Source of the DNA: Bacteroidota bacterium
GTDB lineage: Bacteria; Bacteroidota; Bacteroidia; Bacteroidales; Dysgonomonadaceae
Reading direction: 5' to 3'
DNA: 64,000 bases
Assembly: GCA_023437305.1 (NCBI GenBank)
Contig: JAEZGN010000023.1
Coordinates: 186,001-250,000 of the forward strand
The notes beneath the pieces were generated by a model, which worked only from the letters and a program-made list of their open reading frames with translations, made no database searches and had not been told where the DNA came from. Position numbers and translations under genes: made by a program. Shown here piece after piece: positions 34,464-42,924 of this stretch (positions are counted from its first letter, which is position 1; each line of letters starts with the position of its first letter).

Positions 34464-34895
34464 ATGTTACAACCGAAGAAAACAAAATTCAGAAGACAGC
34501 AAAAAGGTCGTATGAAAGGCATTGCTCAAAGAGGGCATGAATTGGCTTTCGGTTCATTTGGCATCAAAACCCTGGAAAACAAATGGATCACAGGACGCCA
34601 AATCGAAGCGGCTCGTATTGCAGTAACTCGTTACATGCAGCGTCAAGGACAAGTTTGGGTTAGAATTTTCCCTGACAAACCTATCACAAAGAAACCTGCC
34701 GAAGTACGTATGGGTAAAGGTAAGGGATCTCCAGAAGGTTTCGTTGCACCCGTTACACCAGGAAGAATCATATTCGAAATCGAAGGTGTATCTTATGATG
34801 TGGCAAAAGAAGCATTGCGCCTAGCAGCACAAAAGCTTCCTGTGACTACAAAATTTGTAGTTCGCAGAGATTATGACTTAACTCAAAACGCTTAA
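34464..34895 (+). CDS. rplP: 50S ribosomal protein L16
   Basis: 143 aa. Organises the tRNA A-site on the 50S subunit. MLQPKKTKFRRQQKGRMKG start, IEAARIAVTRYMQRQGQVW and the PVTPGRIIFEIEG block are typical. Located between rpsC and rpmC. Confidence 0.98.
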   Translation: MLQPKKTKFRRQQKGRMKGIAQRGHELAFGSFGIKTLENKWITGRQIEAARIAVTRYMQRQGQVWVRIFPDKPITKKPAEVRMGKGKGSPEGFVAPVTPGRIIFEIEGVSYDVAKEALRLAAQKLPVTTKFVVRRDYDLTQNA

Positions 34896-34900
34896 GAAGT

Positions 34901-35095
34901 ATGAAAATTGCAGAAGTAAGAGAGCTTTCGGACAAAGAATTGAATGAAAGATTAGATGCTGAAAGAACAGCGTTAGACCAAATGGTGTTAAACCACAGTG
35001 TATCTCCATTGGACAATCCGACTAAGATTAAAGAAAAACGTCGCGATATCGCACGTTTCCTTACAGAGTTGCGCCAAAGAGAACTAAAAAAATAA
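34901..35095 (+). CDS. rpmC: 50S ribosomal protein L29
   Basis: 64 aa. Small helical-hairpin protein near the tunnel exit. Sequence ELSDKELNERLDAERTALDQ and a terminal FLTELRQRELKK fit L29. Five bases separate it from rplP. Confidence 0.97.
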   Translation: MKIAEVRELSDKELNERLDAERTALDQMVLNHSVSPLDNPTKIKEKRRDIARFLTELRQRELKK

Positions 35096-35105
35096 TTAAG
35101 AGCTG

Positions 35106-35363
35106 ATGGAAACGAGAAATTTAAGAAAAGAAAGATTCGGGGTCGTTTTCAGTAACAAGATGGATAAAACCATCACTGTGGCTGTAAAATGGAAAGAAAA
35201 ACACCCTATTTATGGAAAATTCGTTAACAAAACGAAGAAATATCACGCTCACGACGAAAAGAACGAGTGCAACATTGGCGACACAGTACGTATTATGGAA
35301 ACTCGTCCGTTGAGTAAAACAAAGAGATGGAGATTAATAGAAATAATCGAAAGGGCTAAATAA
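35106..35363 (+). CDS. rpsQ: 30S ribosomal protein S17
   Basis: 85 aa. OB-fold 16S rRNA binder. Contains GVVFSNKMDKTITVAVKWKE and ETRPLSKTKRWRLIEIIE. Ends two bases before rplN. Confidence 0.98.
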   Translation: METRNLRKERFGVVFSNKMDKTITVAVKWKEKHPIYGKFVNKTKKYHAHDEKNECNIGDTVRIMETRPLSKTKRWRLIEIIERAK

Positions 35364-35365
35364 TT

Positions 35366-35731
35366 ATGATACAACAAGAATCAAGACTAGTAGTTACTGA
35401 TAACAGTGGAGCTAGAGAATGCTTATGTATCCGCGTATTAGGCGGTACAAGAAGACGTTATGCGTCTGTAGGGGATGTGATTGTGGTTGCTATCAAGAAT
35501 GTAATCCCTTCGAGTGATATTAAGAAAGGTGCTGTAACAAAAGCAATGATCGTACGTACAAAAAAAGAAATCCGTCGTGCAGATGGTTCTTATATACGTT
35601 TCGACGACAATGCTTGTGTATTGCTAAACGCAGCAGGTGATATCAGAGGAAGCCGTATTTTCGGACCGGTTGCCCGCGAACTTCGCGCAACAAACATGAA
35701 AATCGTTTCATTGGCACCAGAGGTACTATAA
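35366..35731 (+). CDS. rplN: 50S ribosomal protein L14
   Basis: 121 aa. Subunit-interface protein; forms a bridge to 16S rRNA. MIQQESRLVVTDNSGAREC start and the VRTKKEIRRADGSYIRFDDN signature are present. First of the spc group. Confidence 0.98.
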   Translation: MIQQESRLVVTDNSGARECLCIRVLGGTRRRYASVGDVIVVAIKNVIPSSDIKKGAVTKAMIVRTKKEIRRADGSYIRFDDNACVLLNAAGDIRGSRIFGPVARELRATNMKIVSLAPEVL

Positions 35732-35750
35732 TTCAAAAAACTAAAAAGCA

Positions 35751-36068
35751 ATGAGTAAATTACATATCAAAAAAGGCGATATAGTTTATGTGAATACTGG
35801 TGTCGATAAAGGAAAAACCGGTCGTGTGTTGAGAGTCTTTGTAGAAAAACAACGCGCTATCGTAGAAGGCCTTAACATGGTATCGAAACATACTAAGCCT
35901 AATGCTAAAAGTCCTCAAGGAGGAATTGAAAAGAAAGAAGCTGCTATCCATATTTCTAACCTGAACGTAGTAGACCCTAAAACAGGAAAACCTACACGTG
36001 TGGGCCGTAAAGAAGTAGATGGTAAGCTAGTACGTTACGCTAAAAAATCAGGGGAGGAAATTAAATAA
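35751..36068 (+). CDS. rplX: 50S ribosomal protein L24
   Basis: 105 aa. KOW-motif assembly initiator: KKGDIVYVNTGVDKGKTGRV. Its stop and the rplE start overlap by one base (TAATG), indicating coupling. Confidence 0.98.
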   Translation: MSKLHIKKGDIVYVNTGVDKGKTGRVLRVFVEKQRAIVEGLNMVSKHTKPNAKSPQGGIEKKEAAIHISNLNVVDPKTGKPTRVGRKEVDGKLVRYAKKSGEEIK

Positions 36069-36631
36069 TGAGCAATACAACAACTCTTAAGACTGAATAT
36101 AAAGACCGTATTGTTGCTTCTTTGATGAAAGAATTCGGTTATAAGTCAACAATGCAGGTGCCTGTGTTGAAGAAAATAGTTATCAACCAAGGTCTTGGTA
36201 TTGCAGTTGCAGATAAGAAAATTATCGAAACAGCAGTTAACGAAATCACAACTATCACAGGTCAAAAGGCTGTTGCGACATATTCTAAAAAGGATATCTC
36301 TAACTTTAAGTTGCGTCGTAAGATGCCGATTGGCGTAATGGTAACATTGCGTAACGAAAAGATGTATGAATTCCTTGAAAGACTTGTACGTGTAGCACTT
36401 CCTCGTATTCGTGACTTTAAAGGTATCGAAAGCAAGCTTGACGGACGTGGAAACTATACACTAGGTATCGAAGAACAAATTATCTTCCCTGAAATTAATA
36501 TCGACAACATTAGCCGTATTTTGGGAATGAATATTACCTTTGTAACTTCTGCAAAAACAGATGAAGAAGGTTATGCTTTACTTAGAGAGTTCGGATTACC
36601 ATTTAAAAACGCAAAAAAAGAATTGATATAA
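36068..36631 (+). CDS. rplE: 50S ribosomal protein L5
   Basis: 187 aa. Binds 5S rRNA in the central protuberance. Motifs include KIVINQGLGIA, QKAVATYSKKDISNFKLR and LRRKMPIGVMVTLR. Starts at the shared base with rplX. Confidence 0.98.
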   Translation: MSNTTTLKTEYKDRIVASLMKEFGYKSTMQVPVLKKIVINQGLGIAVADKKIIETAVNEITTITGQKAVATYSKKDISNFKLRRKMPIGVMVTLRNEKMYEFLERLVRVALPRIRDFKGIESKLDGRGNYTLGIEEQIIFPEINIDNISRILGMNITFVTSAKTDEEGYALLREFGLPFKNAKKELI

Positions 36632-36632
36632 G

Positions 36633-36902
36633 ATGGCAAAAGAATCAATGAAAGCTCGCGAGGTAAAAAGAGCTAAACTGGTTGCTAAATATGCAGCTAA
36701 AAGAGCGCAGTTGAAAGCCGATGGCGATTACGAAGCGCTACAAGCTCTACCTAAGAATGCTTCACCTGTACGTCTGCACAATCGTTGCAGCCTTACAGGT
36801 CGTCCAAAAGGGTATATTCGCCAGTTTGGAATTTCCCGTATCCAATTTAGGGAAATGGCTTCTAAGGGGTTAATACCGGGAGTTAAAAAAGCAAGTTGGT
36901 AA
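36633..36902 (+). CDS. rpsN: 30S ribosomal protein S14, zinc-independent type
   Basis: 89 aa. The longer form that lacks the CxxC zinc ribbon. RLHNRCSLTGRPKGYIRQFG and SRIQFREMASKGLIPGVKKA are the family signature; only one Cys is present. Starts one base after the rplE stop. A small GC hairpin (TCCCG/CGGGA, 36933-36946) lies in the gap to rpsH. Confidence 0.97.
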   Translation: MAKESMKAREVKRAKLVAKYAAKRAQLKADGDYEALQALPKNASPVRLHNRCSLTGRPKGYIRQFGISRIQFREMASKGLIPGVKKASW

Positions 36903-36967
36903 GAAATTATTTTAGTATAGAATTAAATATTGTCCCGGTTGCGGGATTAATTTAAATCAATTTAAAC

Positions 36968-37363
36968 ATGACAGATCCAATAGCAGATTATTTGACGCGT
37001 GTTAGAAACGCTATCATGGCTGGACACAGAGTTGTAGAAATTCCGGCGTCAAATTTGAAGAAAGAGATTACAAAAATTCTCATGGAAAAGGGCTACATCC
37101 TTAACTATAAGTTTGTAGACGAGGGTCCTCAAGGTTCAATTAAGATTGCCTTGAAGTATGATCCGGTAAATAAAGTAAACGCGATTAAGAAATTAATCCG
37201 CGTATCGTCTCCAGGTCTACGTAAATACGTAGGGTATAAAGAAATGCCTCGTGTCCTTAACGGACTGGGTATAGCTGTAGTATCTACCTCTAAAGGAGTG
37301 ATGACAGACAAGGAAGCTCGCGAACTGAAAGTTGGTGGCGAAGTAATGTGTTATGTTTATTAA
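36968..37363 (+). CDS. rpsH: 30S ribosomal protein S8
   Basis: 131 aa. Central-domain 16S rRNA binder; spc-operon repressor in E. coli. MTDPIADYLTRVRNAIMAGH start and the STSKGVMTDKEARELKVGGE signature are present. 65 bases after rpsN. Confidence 0.98.
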   Translation: MTDPIADYLTRVRNAIMAGHRVVEIPASNLKKEITKILMEKGYILNYKFVDEGPQGSIKIALKYDPVNKVNAIKKLIRVSSPGLRKYVGYKEMPRVLNGLGIAVVSTSKGVMTDKEARELKVGGEVMCYVY

Positions 37364-37385
37364 TTAAGAGGGAGGATAGAAAGTT

Positions 37386-37940
37386 ATGTCAAGAATAGGA
37401 AAATTACCCGTAAATCTTCCGGCCGGAGTAACAGTTACTGTTGGCAAGGATAACGTAATTACAGTAAAAGGACCTAAAGGGGAACTATCGCAAGAAGTTA
37501 ATTCTGATATCAAAGTCTCTGTTGAAGACGGACTGTTGTCTGTGACACGTCCTTCTGATGATAGAATTCATCGTGCGTTACATGGTCTTTACAGATCATT
37601 GATTAACAACATGGTTATTGGCGTTTCTGAAGGATATCGCAAAGAGTTGGAATTAGTAGGGGTGGGTTACCGTGCATCAAATGCAGGTCAGCTTCTGGAA
37701 TTATCTTTAGGATTTACACACAACATCCACATGATGTTGCCTCCTGAAGTGAAACTAGAAACTAAGTCGGAGAGAAACAAAAACCCTCTAATTATACTAG
37801 AATCTTGTGATAAACAGCTGATTGGTCAGATCTGCGCGAAAATTCGCTCATTCCGTAAACCGGAACCTTACAAAGGAAAAGGTATACGCTTTGTTGGTGA
37901 GGTTATTCGTCGCAAGTCAGGTAAGGCCGCAGGTAAATAA
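37386..37940 (+). CDS. rplF: 50S ribosomal protein L6
   Basis: 184 aa. Two-domain protein near the sarcin-ricin loop. SRIGKLPVNLPAGVTV start and the RKPEPYKGKGIRFVGEVIRR C-terminal signature. A purine-rich GGGAGG sequence about 13 bases upstream acts as ribosome-binding site. Confidence 0.98.
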   Translation: MSRIGKLPVNLPAGVTVTVGKDNVITVKGPKGELSQEVNSDIKVSVEDGLLSVTRPSDDRIHRALHGLYRSLINNMVIGVSEGYRKELELVGVGYRASNAGQLLELSLGFTHNIHMMLPPEVKLETKSERNKNPLIILESCDKQLIGQICAKIRSFRKPEPYKGKGIRFVGEVIRRKSGKAAGK

Positions 37941-37959
37941 TTCATAAACTGTAGTAATC

Positions 37960-38304
37960 ATGGTAACAAAGACAGAAAGAAGAAATAAAATAAAGATGCG
38001 TGTACGTGGCAAGATCCACGGAACAAGCGAACGTCCACGCCTGACTGTATTCAGAAGCAACAAGCAAATTTATGCGCAAGTTATCGACGATTTGACAGGT
38101 AAAACTTTGGCGGCAGCATCTTCTCTGAAAATATCAGAGAAAGCTCCTAAAAAAGAAATAGCTGCTAAAGTTGGTGAACTTATCGCTAAAAGTGCTCAGG
38201 AAGCTGGTATTACAACTGTGGTATTCGACCGTAACGGTTACCTGTATCATGGTAGAATTAAAGAATTGGCAGATGCTGCCCGTAACGGTGGACTTAAATT
38301 TTAA
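37960..38304 (+). CDS. rplR: 50S ribosomal protein L18
   Basis: 114 aa. 5S rRNA binding protein. Contains RLTVFRSNKQIYAQVIDD and the terminal DRNGYLYHGRIKELADAAR. 5 bases before rpsE. Confidence 0.98.
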   Translation: MVTKTERRNKIKMRVRGKIHGTSERPRLTVFRSNKQIYAQVIDDLTGKTLAAASSLKISEKAPKKEIAAKVGELIAKSAQEAGITTVVFDRNGYLYHGRIKELADAARNGGLKF

Positions 38305-38309
38305 TAGAA

Positions 38310-38828
38310 ATGGCAGGAGTTAACAATAGAGTAAAATCGACAAACGACATCGAGCTAAAAGATAGACTAGTAGCTATCAACCGTGTTACTAAAGTAACAA
38401 AGGGAGGTCGTACATTCAGCTTTGCCGCTATCGTAGTTGTAGGTAATGAAGATGGTATCGTAGGCTGGGGCCTAGGTAAAGCGGGTGAAGTAACTACAGC
38501 CATTGCTAAAGGAGTTGAAGCTGCAAAGAAAAACCTTATCAAAGTTCCAATTCTTAAAGGAACAGTTCCTCACGAGCAAATCGCTCGTTTCGGAGGATCT
38601 GAAGTTATGCTTCGTCCTGCTGCTCCCGGTACAGGGGTTAAGGCAGGGGGTGCGATGCGTGCCGTACTTGAGAGTGTGGGAGTAACAGATGTATTGGCTA
38701 AGTCGAAAGGTTCGTCTAACCCTCACAACCTTGTGAAGGCTACTATCGAAGCTTTGGGCGAATTGAGAGATGCTTACACTGTAGCTCAGAATAGAGGTAT
38801 TTCTATGGAAAAAGTGTTTAAAGGTTAA
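38310..38828 (+). CDS. rpsE: 30S ribosomal protein S5
   Basis: 172 aa. Fidelity protein near the mRNA entry; spectinomycin-site protein. VTKGGRTFSFAAIVVVGNED and VGWGLGKAGEVTTAI blocks are intact. Starts 5 bases after rplR. Confidence 0.98.
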   Translation: MAGVNNRVKSTNDIELKDRLVAINRVTKVTKGGRTFSFAAIVVVGNEDGIVGWGLGKAGEVTTAIAKGVEAAKKNLIKVPILKGTVPHEQIARFGGSEVMLRPAAPGTGVKAGGAMRAVLESVGVTDVLAKSKGSSNPHNLVKATIEALGELRDAYTVAQNRGISMEKVFKG

Positions 38829-38848
38829 TTTGCAAAGAAAAAATTATT

Positions 38849-39025
38849 ATGGCAAAAATTAAAGTTAAACAAGTAAAGAGCAGAATCAAATGTCCTAAAG
38901 ACCAAAAGATGACATTAGACGCTTTGGGTCTTAGAAAGTTGAATCGTGTTGTAGAGCATGAAGACACACCGTCTATCAGAGGTATGATCAACAAGGTGAG
39001 CCATCTGGTTTCTGTTGTCGAGTAA
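38849..39025 (+). CDS. rpmD: 50S ribosomal protein L30
   Basis: 58-aa protein, in the canonical slot between rpsE and rplO. The frame opens MAKIKVKQVKSRIKCPKDQK and contains LDALGLRKLNRVVEHEDTPS, the L30 signature, and stops with TAA at 39023-39025. Starts 20 bases after rpsE. Confidence 0.96.
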   Translation: MAKIKVKQVKSRIKCPKDQKMTLDALGLRKLNRVVEHEDTPSIRGMINKVSHLVSVVE

Positions 39026-39056
39026 TTTAGTTTAGTAAGATAAAAAAATATAAAAT

Positions 39057-39506
39057 ATGAGTTTATCAAATATGAGACCTGCTGAAGGATCAACTAAAAC
39101 CGGAAAGAGAATCGGACGTGGTACCGGATCTGGTTTAGGTGGTACTTCCACAAGAGGTCATAAAGGAGCTAAGTCCAGATCAGGTTATTCCAGAAAGTTT
39201 GGATTCGAAGGAGGTCAGATGCCAATTCAACGTCGTTTGCCTAAATTCGGTTTCAAAAACATCAACCGTGTTGAATACAAAGCTATCAACCTGGATGTTT
39301 TACAACGTTTAGCTGATGCTAAGAAACTTACAAAGATCGATGTTCAAACATTGATCGATGCCGGTTTCCTATCAGGTAATCAATTAGTAAAAATACTTGG
39401 AAACGGAGCCCTTACAGCTAAAGTTGACGTAGAAGCACATGCCTTCTCTAAATCAGCAGAAGCAGCTATTGAGGCTATAGGTGGAACAGTAACAAAACTG
39501 AAGTAA
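39057..39506 (+). CDS. rplO: 50S ribosomal protein L15
   Basis: 149 aa. Late assembly protein. MSLSNMRPAEGSTKTGKRIG start, GRGTGSGLGGTSTRGHKG and the GFEGGQMPIQRRLPKFGF block. Ends one base before secY. Confidence 0.98.
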   Translation: MSLSNMRPAEGSTKTGKRIGRGTGSGLGGTSTRGHKGAKSRSGYSRKFGFEGGQMPIQRRLPKFGFKNINRVEYKAINLDVLQRLADAKKLTKIDVQTLIDAGFLSGNQLVKILGNGALTAKVDVEAHAFSKSAEAAIEAIGGTVTKLK

Positions 39507-39507
39507 G

Positions 39508-40824
39508 ATGGGATTGGTAAAAACACTGGAAAATATATGGAAGATTGAGGACCTTAGAAAAAGGCTCCTCATCACCTTCTTTTTCGTAGTGATCTATCGC
39601 TTCGGAGTTCACATCATCCTTCCCGGAGTAGATCCTCAGCAGCTTGCAAACTTGCATTCGATGACTGCCGGAGGTTTGCTCGGAATATTGGATATGTTCT
39701 CGGGAGGTGCATTTGCCAATGCGTCGATCTTTGCATTAGGTATCATGCCTTATATCTCGGCATCTATCGTTATCCAATTGTTGGGTATCGCGATACCATA
39801 TTTCCAAAAGTTGCAGAGAGAAGGCGAAAGCGGACGTACCAAGATGAACCAATATACACGTTATCTGACAGTAGCAATCCTTGTATTCCAAGGACCTGCA
39901 TACTTGTTAGGAGCGTTAGGACCTGCAGCCCCTTCTTCATGGGATTTTCTTATTCCTTCTACAATTATCCTTGCGGGAGGTAGTATGTTTGTTCTATGGT
40001 TAGGAGAGCGTATCACAGATAAAGGTATAGGTAATGGTGTTTCTTTCATTATCCTTGTGGGTATCATATCACGTCTTCCTCATGCGCTGATCGGTGAATT
40101 TACTTCCCGATTGAGCAACCCTGCGGGAGGATTGGTTATGTTTTTGGCAGAAATAGTATTTTTGTTACTAGTCGTTTGCGGAGCAATATTACTGGTACAA
40201 GGTACTCGCCGTATACCGGTTCAATATGCTAAGAGAGTAGTGGGTAACAAACAATATGGCGGAGCTCGTCAGTATATTCCACTTAAGGTAAATGCAGCGA
40301 ACGTAATGCCTATCATCTTTGCTCAGGCAATTATGATGGTGCCTGTTATGTTTGCAGGATTCTCTACCGATAAAACAGGTTTTCTAGGGTCTTTTACCGA
40401 TCATACAAGTGTAGTATACAATGTTGTACTTGCCGTACTTATTATTGCTTTCACATGGTTCTATACTGCTGTTACCATCAATCCGGTGCAGATGGCAGAT
40501 GAACTGAAGCGCAACAATGGTTTCATTCCGGGTATCAAACCGGGCAAAAAGACAGCAGACTATATCGACTCGATAATGTCCCGTATAACATTCCCGGGAT
40601 CATTGTTCTTGGCGTTGGTTGCTATCATGCCTGCATTTGCAAGTACTTTTGGAGTAAGCCGTGAGTTTTCTCAATTCTTTGGGGGAACATCGTTGCTGAT
40701 TCTTGTGGGAGTCGTTTTGGATACACTGCAACAAATTGAGAGCCACCTATTGATGAGACATTACGATGGCTTATTGAAATCTGGTAGAATCAAAGGACGT
40801 TCGGGTTCGATCGCAGCTTATTAA
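39508..40824 (+). CDS. secY: Preprotein translocase subunit SecY
   Basis: 438-aa, ten-helix channel of the Sec translocon. Contains VIYRFGVHIILPGVDPQQL, the plug region after it, and GIKPGKKTADYIDSIMSRIT in the C-terminal cytoplasmic loop. Standard position after rplO; map follows. Confidence 0.98.
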   Translation: MGLVKTLENIWKIEDLRKRLLITFFFVVIYRFGVHIILPGVDPQQLANLHSMTAGGLLGILDMFSGGAFANASIFALGIMPYISASIVIQLLGIAIPYFQKLQREGESGRTKMNQYTRYLTVAILVFQGPAYLLGALGPAAPSSWDFLIPSTIILAGGSMFVLWLGERITDKGIGNGVSFIILVGIISRLPHALIGEFTSRLSNPAGGLVMFLAEIVFLLLVVCGAILLVQGTRRIPVQYAKRVVGNKQYGGARQYIPLKVNAANVMPIIFAQAIMMVPVMFAGFSTDKTGFLGSFTDHTSVVYNVVLAVLIIAFTWFYTAVTINPVQMADELKRNNGFIPGIKPGKKTADYIDSIMSRITFPGSLFLALVAIMPAFASTFGVSREFSQFFGGTSLLILVGVVLDTLQQIESHLLMRHYDGLLKSGRIKGRSGSIAAY

Positions 40825-40829
40825 GGAGG
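40823..40829 (+). promoter_or_regulatory. Strong Shine-Dalgarno site for map
   Basis: AAGGAGG, 7 bases before the map ATG and overlapping the secY stop codon. A full consensus is uncommon in this phylum and suggests efficient initiation or coupling. Confidence 0.8.
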
Positions 40830-40836
40830 TTTATAA

Positions 40837-41637
40837 ATGATATTCCTGAAAACAGACGAAGAAATTGAATTGATGCGTGAAGCTAACCGCCTGGTGGGTA
40901 TGACCCTGGGCGAGGTAGCTAAACATATTAAGCCGGGGGTAACTCCTGCTCAGTTAGATAAAATTGCTAAAGAATTTATATACGATCACGGAGCAATACC
41001 TTCTTTCTTAGGATACAAGGGTGCTCCGGGAACCGTAGATTTTCCGGGCGCTATATGTGCTTCGGTAAACGATCAGGTGGTACACGGTTTCCCTACTGAT
41101 TATATTCTTAAAGATGGAGATGTGATCTCTGTTGATTGCGGTACTGAGAAGAACGGATTTTGTGGCGATTCGGCCTATACGTTTTGTGTAGGAGAAGTTG
41201 CGGAAGATGTGAAAGCTTTGTTGCGGACAACAAAAGAATCTCTTTATTTGGGTATAGAGAAAGCTGTAGAAGGTAATCGTATAGGAGATATCGGTGAGGC
41301 TGTGCAGACATATTGCGAGAAACGTGGCTATTCGGTCGTTCGCGAACTGGTTGGACATGGTATAGGTCGCAAGATGCACGAAGCGCCCGAGGTTCCTAAC
41401 TATGGTAAACGAGGTACAGGCCCTTTGTTGAAAAAAGGTATGTGCATCGCCATAGAACCGATGATTAATATGGGAAGCAAGAATGTCGTTTTCGAAAATG
41501 ATGGGTGGACTATAAGAACTCGTGACCGTAAACCTTCGGCTCACTTTGAGCATACAGTCGCTATTCGTCAGGGAAAAGCAGACATATTATCTACATTTGA
41601 ATTTGTAGAAGCTGTTTTAGGAAATAACGCAATTTAA
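40837..41637 (+). CDS. map: Type I methionine aminopeptidase
   Basis: 266 aa. Removes the initiator Met from nascent proteins; two metal ions. Metal-ligand regions: DGDVISVDCGTEKNGFCGDS (Asp pair), GHGIGRKMHEAPEVPN (His), AIEPMINMG (Glu) and FEHTVAI (Glu). No N-terminal zinc finger, as usual in bacteria. Starts 12 bases after secY. Confidence 0.98.
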   Translation: MIFLKTDEEIELMREANRLVGMTLGEVAKHIKPGVTPAQLDKIAKEFIYDHGAIPSFLGYKGAPGTVDFPGAICASVNDQVVHGFPTDYILKDGDVISVDCGTEKNGFCGDSAYTFCVGEVAEDVKALLRTTKESLYLGIEKAVEGNRIGDIGEAVQTYCEKRGYSVVRELVGHGIGRKMHEAPEVPNYGKRGTGPLLKKGMCIAIEPMINMGSKNVVFENDGWTIRTRDRKPSAHFEHTVAIRQGKADILSTFEFVEAVLGNNAI

Positions 41638-41655
41638 AAAACCTTTTATTTATTT

Positions 41656-41874
41656 ATGGCTAAACAATCGGCAATAGAACAAGACGGAGTTATAGTTGAA
41701 GCACTATCAAATGCTATGTTTCGTGTAGAACTCGAAAACGGTCACGAAATTACAGCACATATCTCAGGAAAGATGCGTATGCATTACATTAAAATACTTC
41801 CCGGAGATAAGGTACGTGTAGAGATGTCTCCTTATGATTTAACAAAAGGACGGATTTCATTCAGATACAAATAA
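41656..41874 (+). CDS. infA: Translation initiation factor IF-1
   Basis: 72 aa OB-fold protein that occupies the A site in initiation. VEALSNAMFRVELENGHEIT and GKMRMHYIKILPGDKVRVE are signature. 18 bases after map. Confidence 0.98.
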   Translation: MAKQSAIEQDGVIVEALSNAMFRVELENGHEITAHISGKMRMHYIKILPGDKVRVEMSPYDLTKGRISFRYK

Positions 41875-41888
41875 AAAAAACATAAGAT

Positions 41889-42005
41889 ATGAAAGTAAGA
41901 GCATCAATTAAGAAGCGTACCGCTGACTGCAAGATTGTCAGAAGAAAAGGTCGCTTATACGTGATAAACAAAAAAAATCCTAAGTTCAAACAACGTCAGG
42001 GATAA
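41889..42005 (+). CDS. rpmJ: 50S ribosomal protein L36, zinc-free form
   Basis: 38-aa protein: begins MKVRASIKKRTADCKIVRR and ends NPKFKQRQG, stop TAA at 42003-42005. The zinc-binding form has four ligands (CxxC, C, H); here only C14 is present, so this is the zinc-independent type. 14 bases after infA and before rpsM, the canonical slot. Confidence 0.96.
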   Translation: MKVRASIKKRTADCKIVRRKGRLYVINKKNPKFKQRQG

Positions 42006-42038
42006 TTTATTAATTTTGCAAATTAATCTAAAAAATAT

Positions 42039-42419
42039 ATGGCAATAAGAATAGTTGGGGTCGATTTACCACAAAATAAGAGAGGCGAGATTGCCTTGAC
42101 ATACATTTATGGTATCGGACGTAGCTCTGCTAACAAAATCCTTGCTGAAGCAGGTATTGATAAAGATATCAAGGTAAAAGACTGGAACGATGATCAGGCC
42201 GGAGCTGTGCGTGAAATCATCGCTACTCAGTTTAAAGTAGAAGGAGACTTGCGTTCGGAAGTACAACTAAACATCAAGCGATTGATGGATATAGGTTGTT
42301 ACAGAGGTATCCGTCATCGTATCGGTTTACCATTGAGAGGTCAAAGTACTAAGAACAATGCCCGTACACGTAAGGGTAGAAAGAAAACTGTTGCTAACAA
42401 GAAAAAAGCTACAAAATAA
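42039..42419 (+). CDS. rpsM: 30S ribosomal protein S13
   Basis: 126 aa. Head protein contacting the P-site tRNA. GVDLPQNKRGEIALTYIYGI, GCYRGIRHRIGLPLRGQST and the basic RTRKGRKKTV tail. First gene of the alpha group. Confidence 0.98.
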   Translation: MAIRIVGVDLPQNKRGEIALTYIYGIGRSSANKILAEAGIDKDIKVKDWNDDQAGAVREIIATQFKVEGDLRSEVQLNIKRLMDIGCYRGIRHRIGLPLRGQSTKNNARTRKGRKKTVANKKKATK

Positions 42420-42429
42420 TTAATTTGAT

Positions 42430-42819
42430 ATGGCAAAAAAAACAGTCGCAGCGAAAAAGAGAAATGTTAAGGTGGATGCAATTGGCCAGGCTCATGTGCA
42501 TTCTTCTTTCAACAATATCATTATATCGCTTACAAACAATGATGGGCAGGTTATCAGCTGGTCATCGGCAGGGAAGATGGGTTTCAGAAGCTCAAAAAAG
42601 AACACTCCTTACGCAGCTCAGATGGCAGCACAGGATTGTGCTAAAGTAGCATTTGACCTTGGACTAAGAAAGGTGAAAGTATACGTAAAAGGACCGGGCA
42701 ACGGACGTGAGTCTGCTATCCGTACTATCCACGCAGCAGGAATCGAAGTAACAGAAATCGTTGACGTTACTCCACTTCCTCACAACGGATGTCGTCCTCC
42801 AAAACACAGAAGAGTTTAA
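42430..42819 (+). CDS. rpsK: 30S ribosomal protein S11
   Basis: 129 aa. Platform protein near the Shine-Dalgarno helix. AHVHSSFNNIIISLTNNDGQ, FRSSKKNTPYAAQMAAQDCA and the C-terminal TPLPHNGCRPPKHRRV. An inverted repeat begins exactly at its stop codon. Confidence 0.98.
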   Translation: MAKKTVAAKKRNVKVDAIGQAHVHSSFNNIIISLTNNDGQVISWSSAGKMGFRSSKKNTPYAAQMAAQDCAKVAFDLGLRKVKVYVKGPGNGRESAIRTIHAAGIEVTEIVDVTPLPHNGCRPPKHRRV

Positions 42820-42858
42820 TCAAATTTAAAAATTGGATCTTAAATTGTGATTTGATTA
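42817..42858. repeat. Inverted repeat between rpsK and rpsD
   Basis: TAATCAAAT (42817-42825, starting at the rpsK stop codon) and ATTTGATTA (42850-42858) are exact reverse complements, with further pairing inside (TTTAA/TTAAA). The RNA could fold in the 105-base gap before rpsD. A GC-rich patch (GTAGTCGCGGCTGC near 42874-42887) also lies in this gap. Confidence 0.6.
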
Positions 42859-42924
42859 CAAAAACCCTCTCTGTAGTCGCGGCTGCACAATTTTAGCTTC
42901 ATTTCATTATTAATTAGAAAGAAA

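Noticed and set aside
42425..42649. Frame overlapping rpsK
   Set aside because: It is a +1 shadow of S11; the S11 frame carries the full conserved protein.
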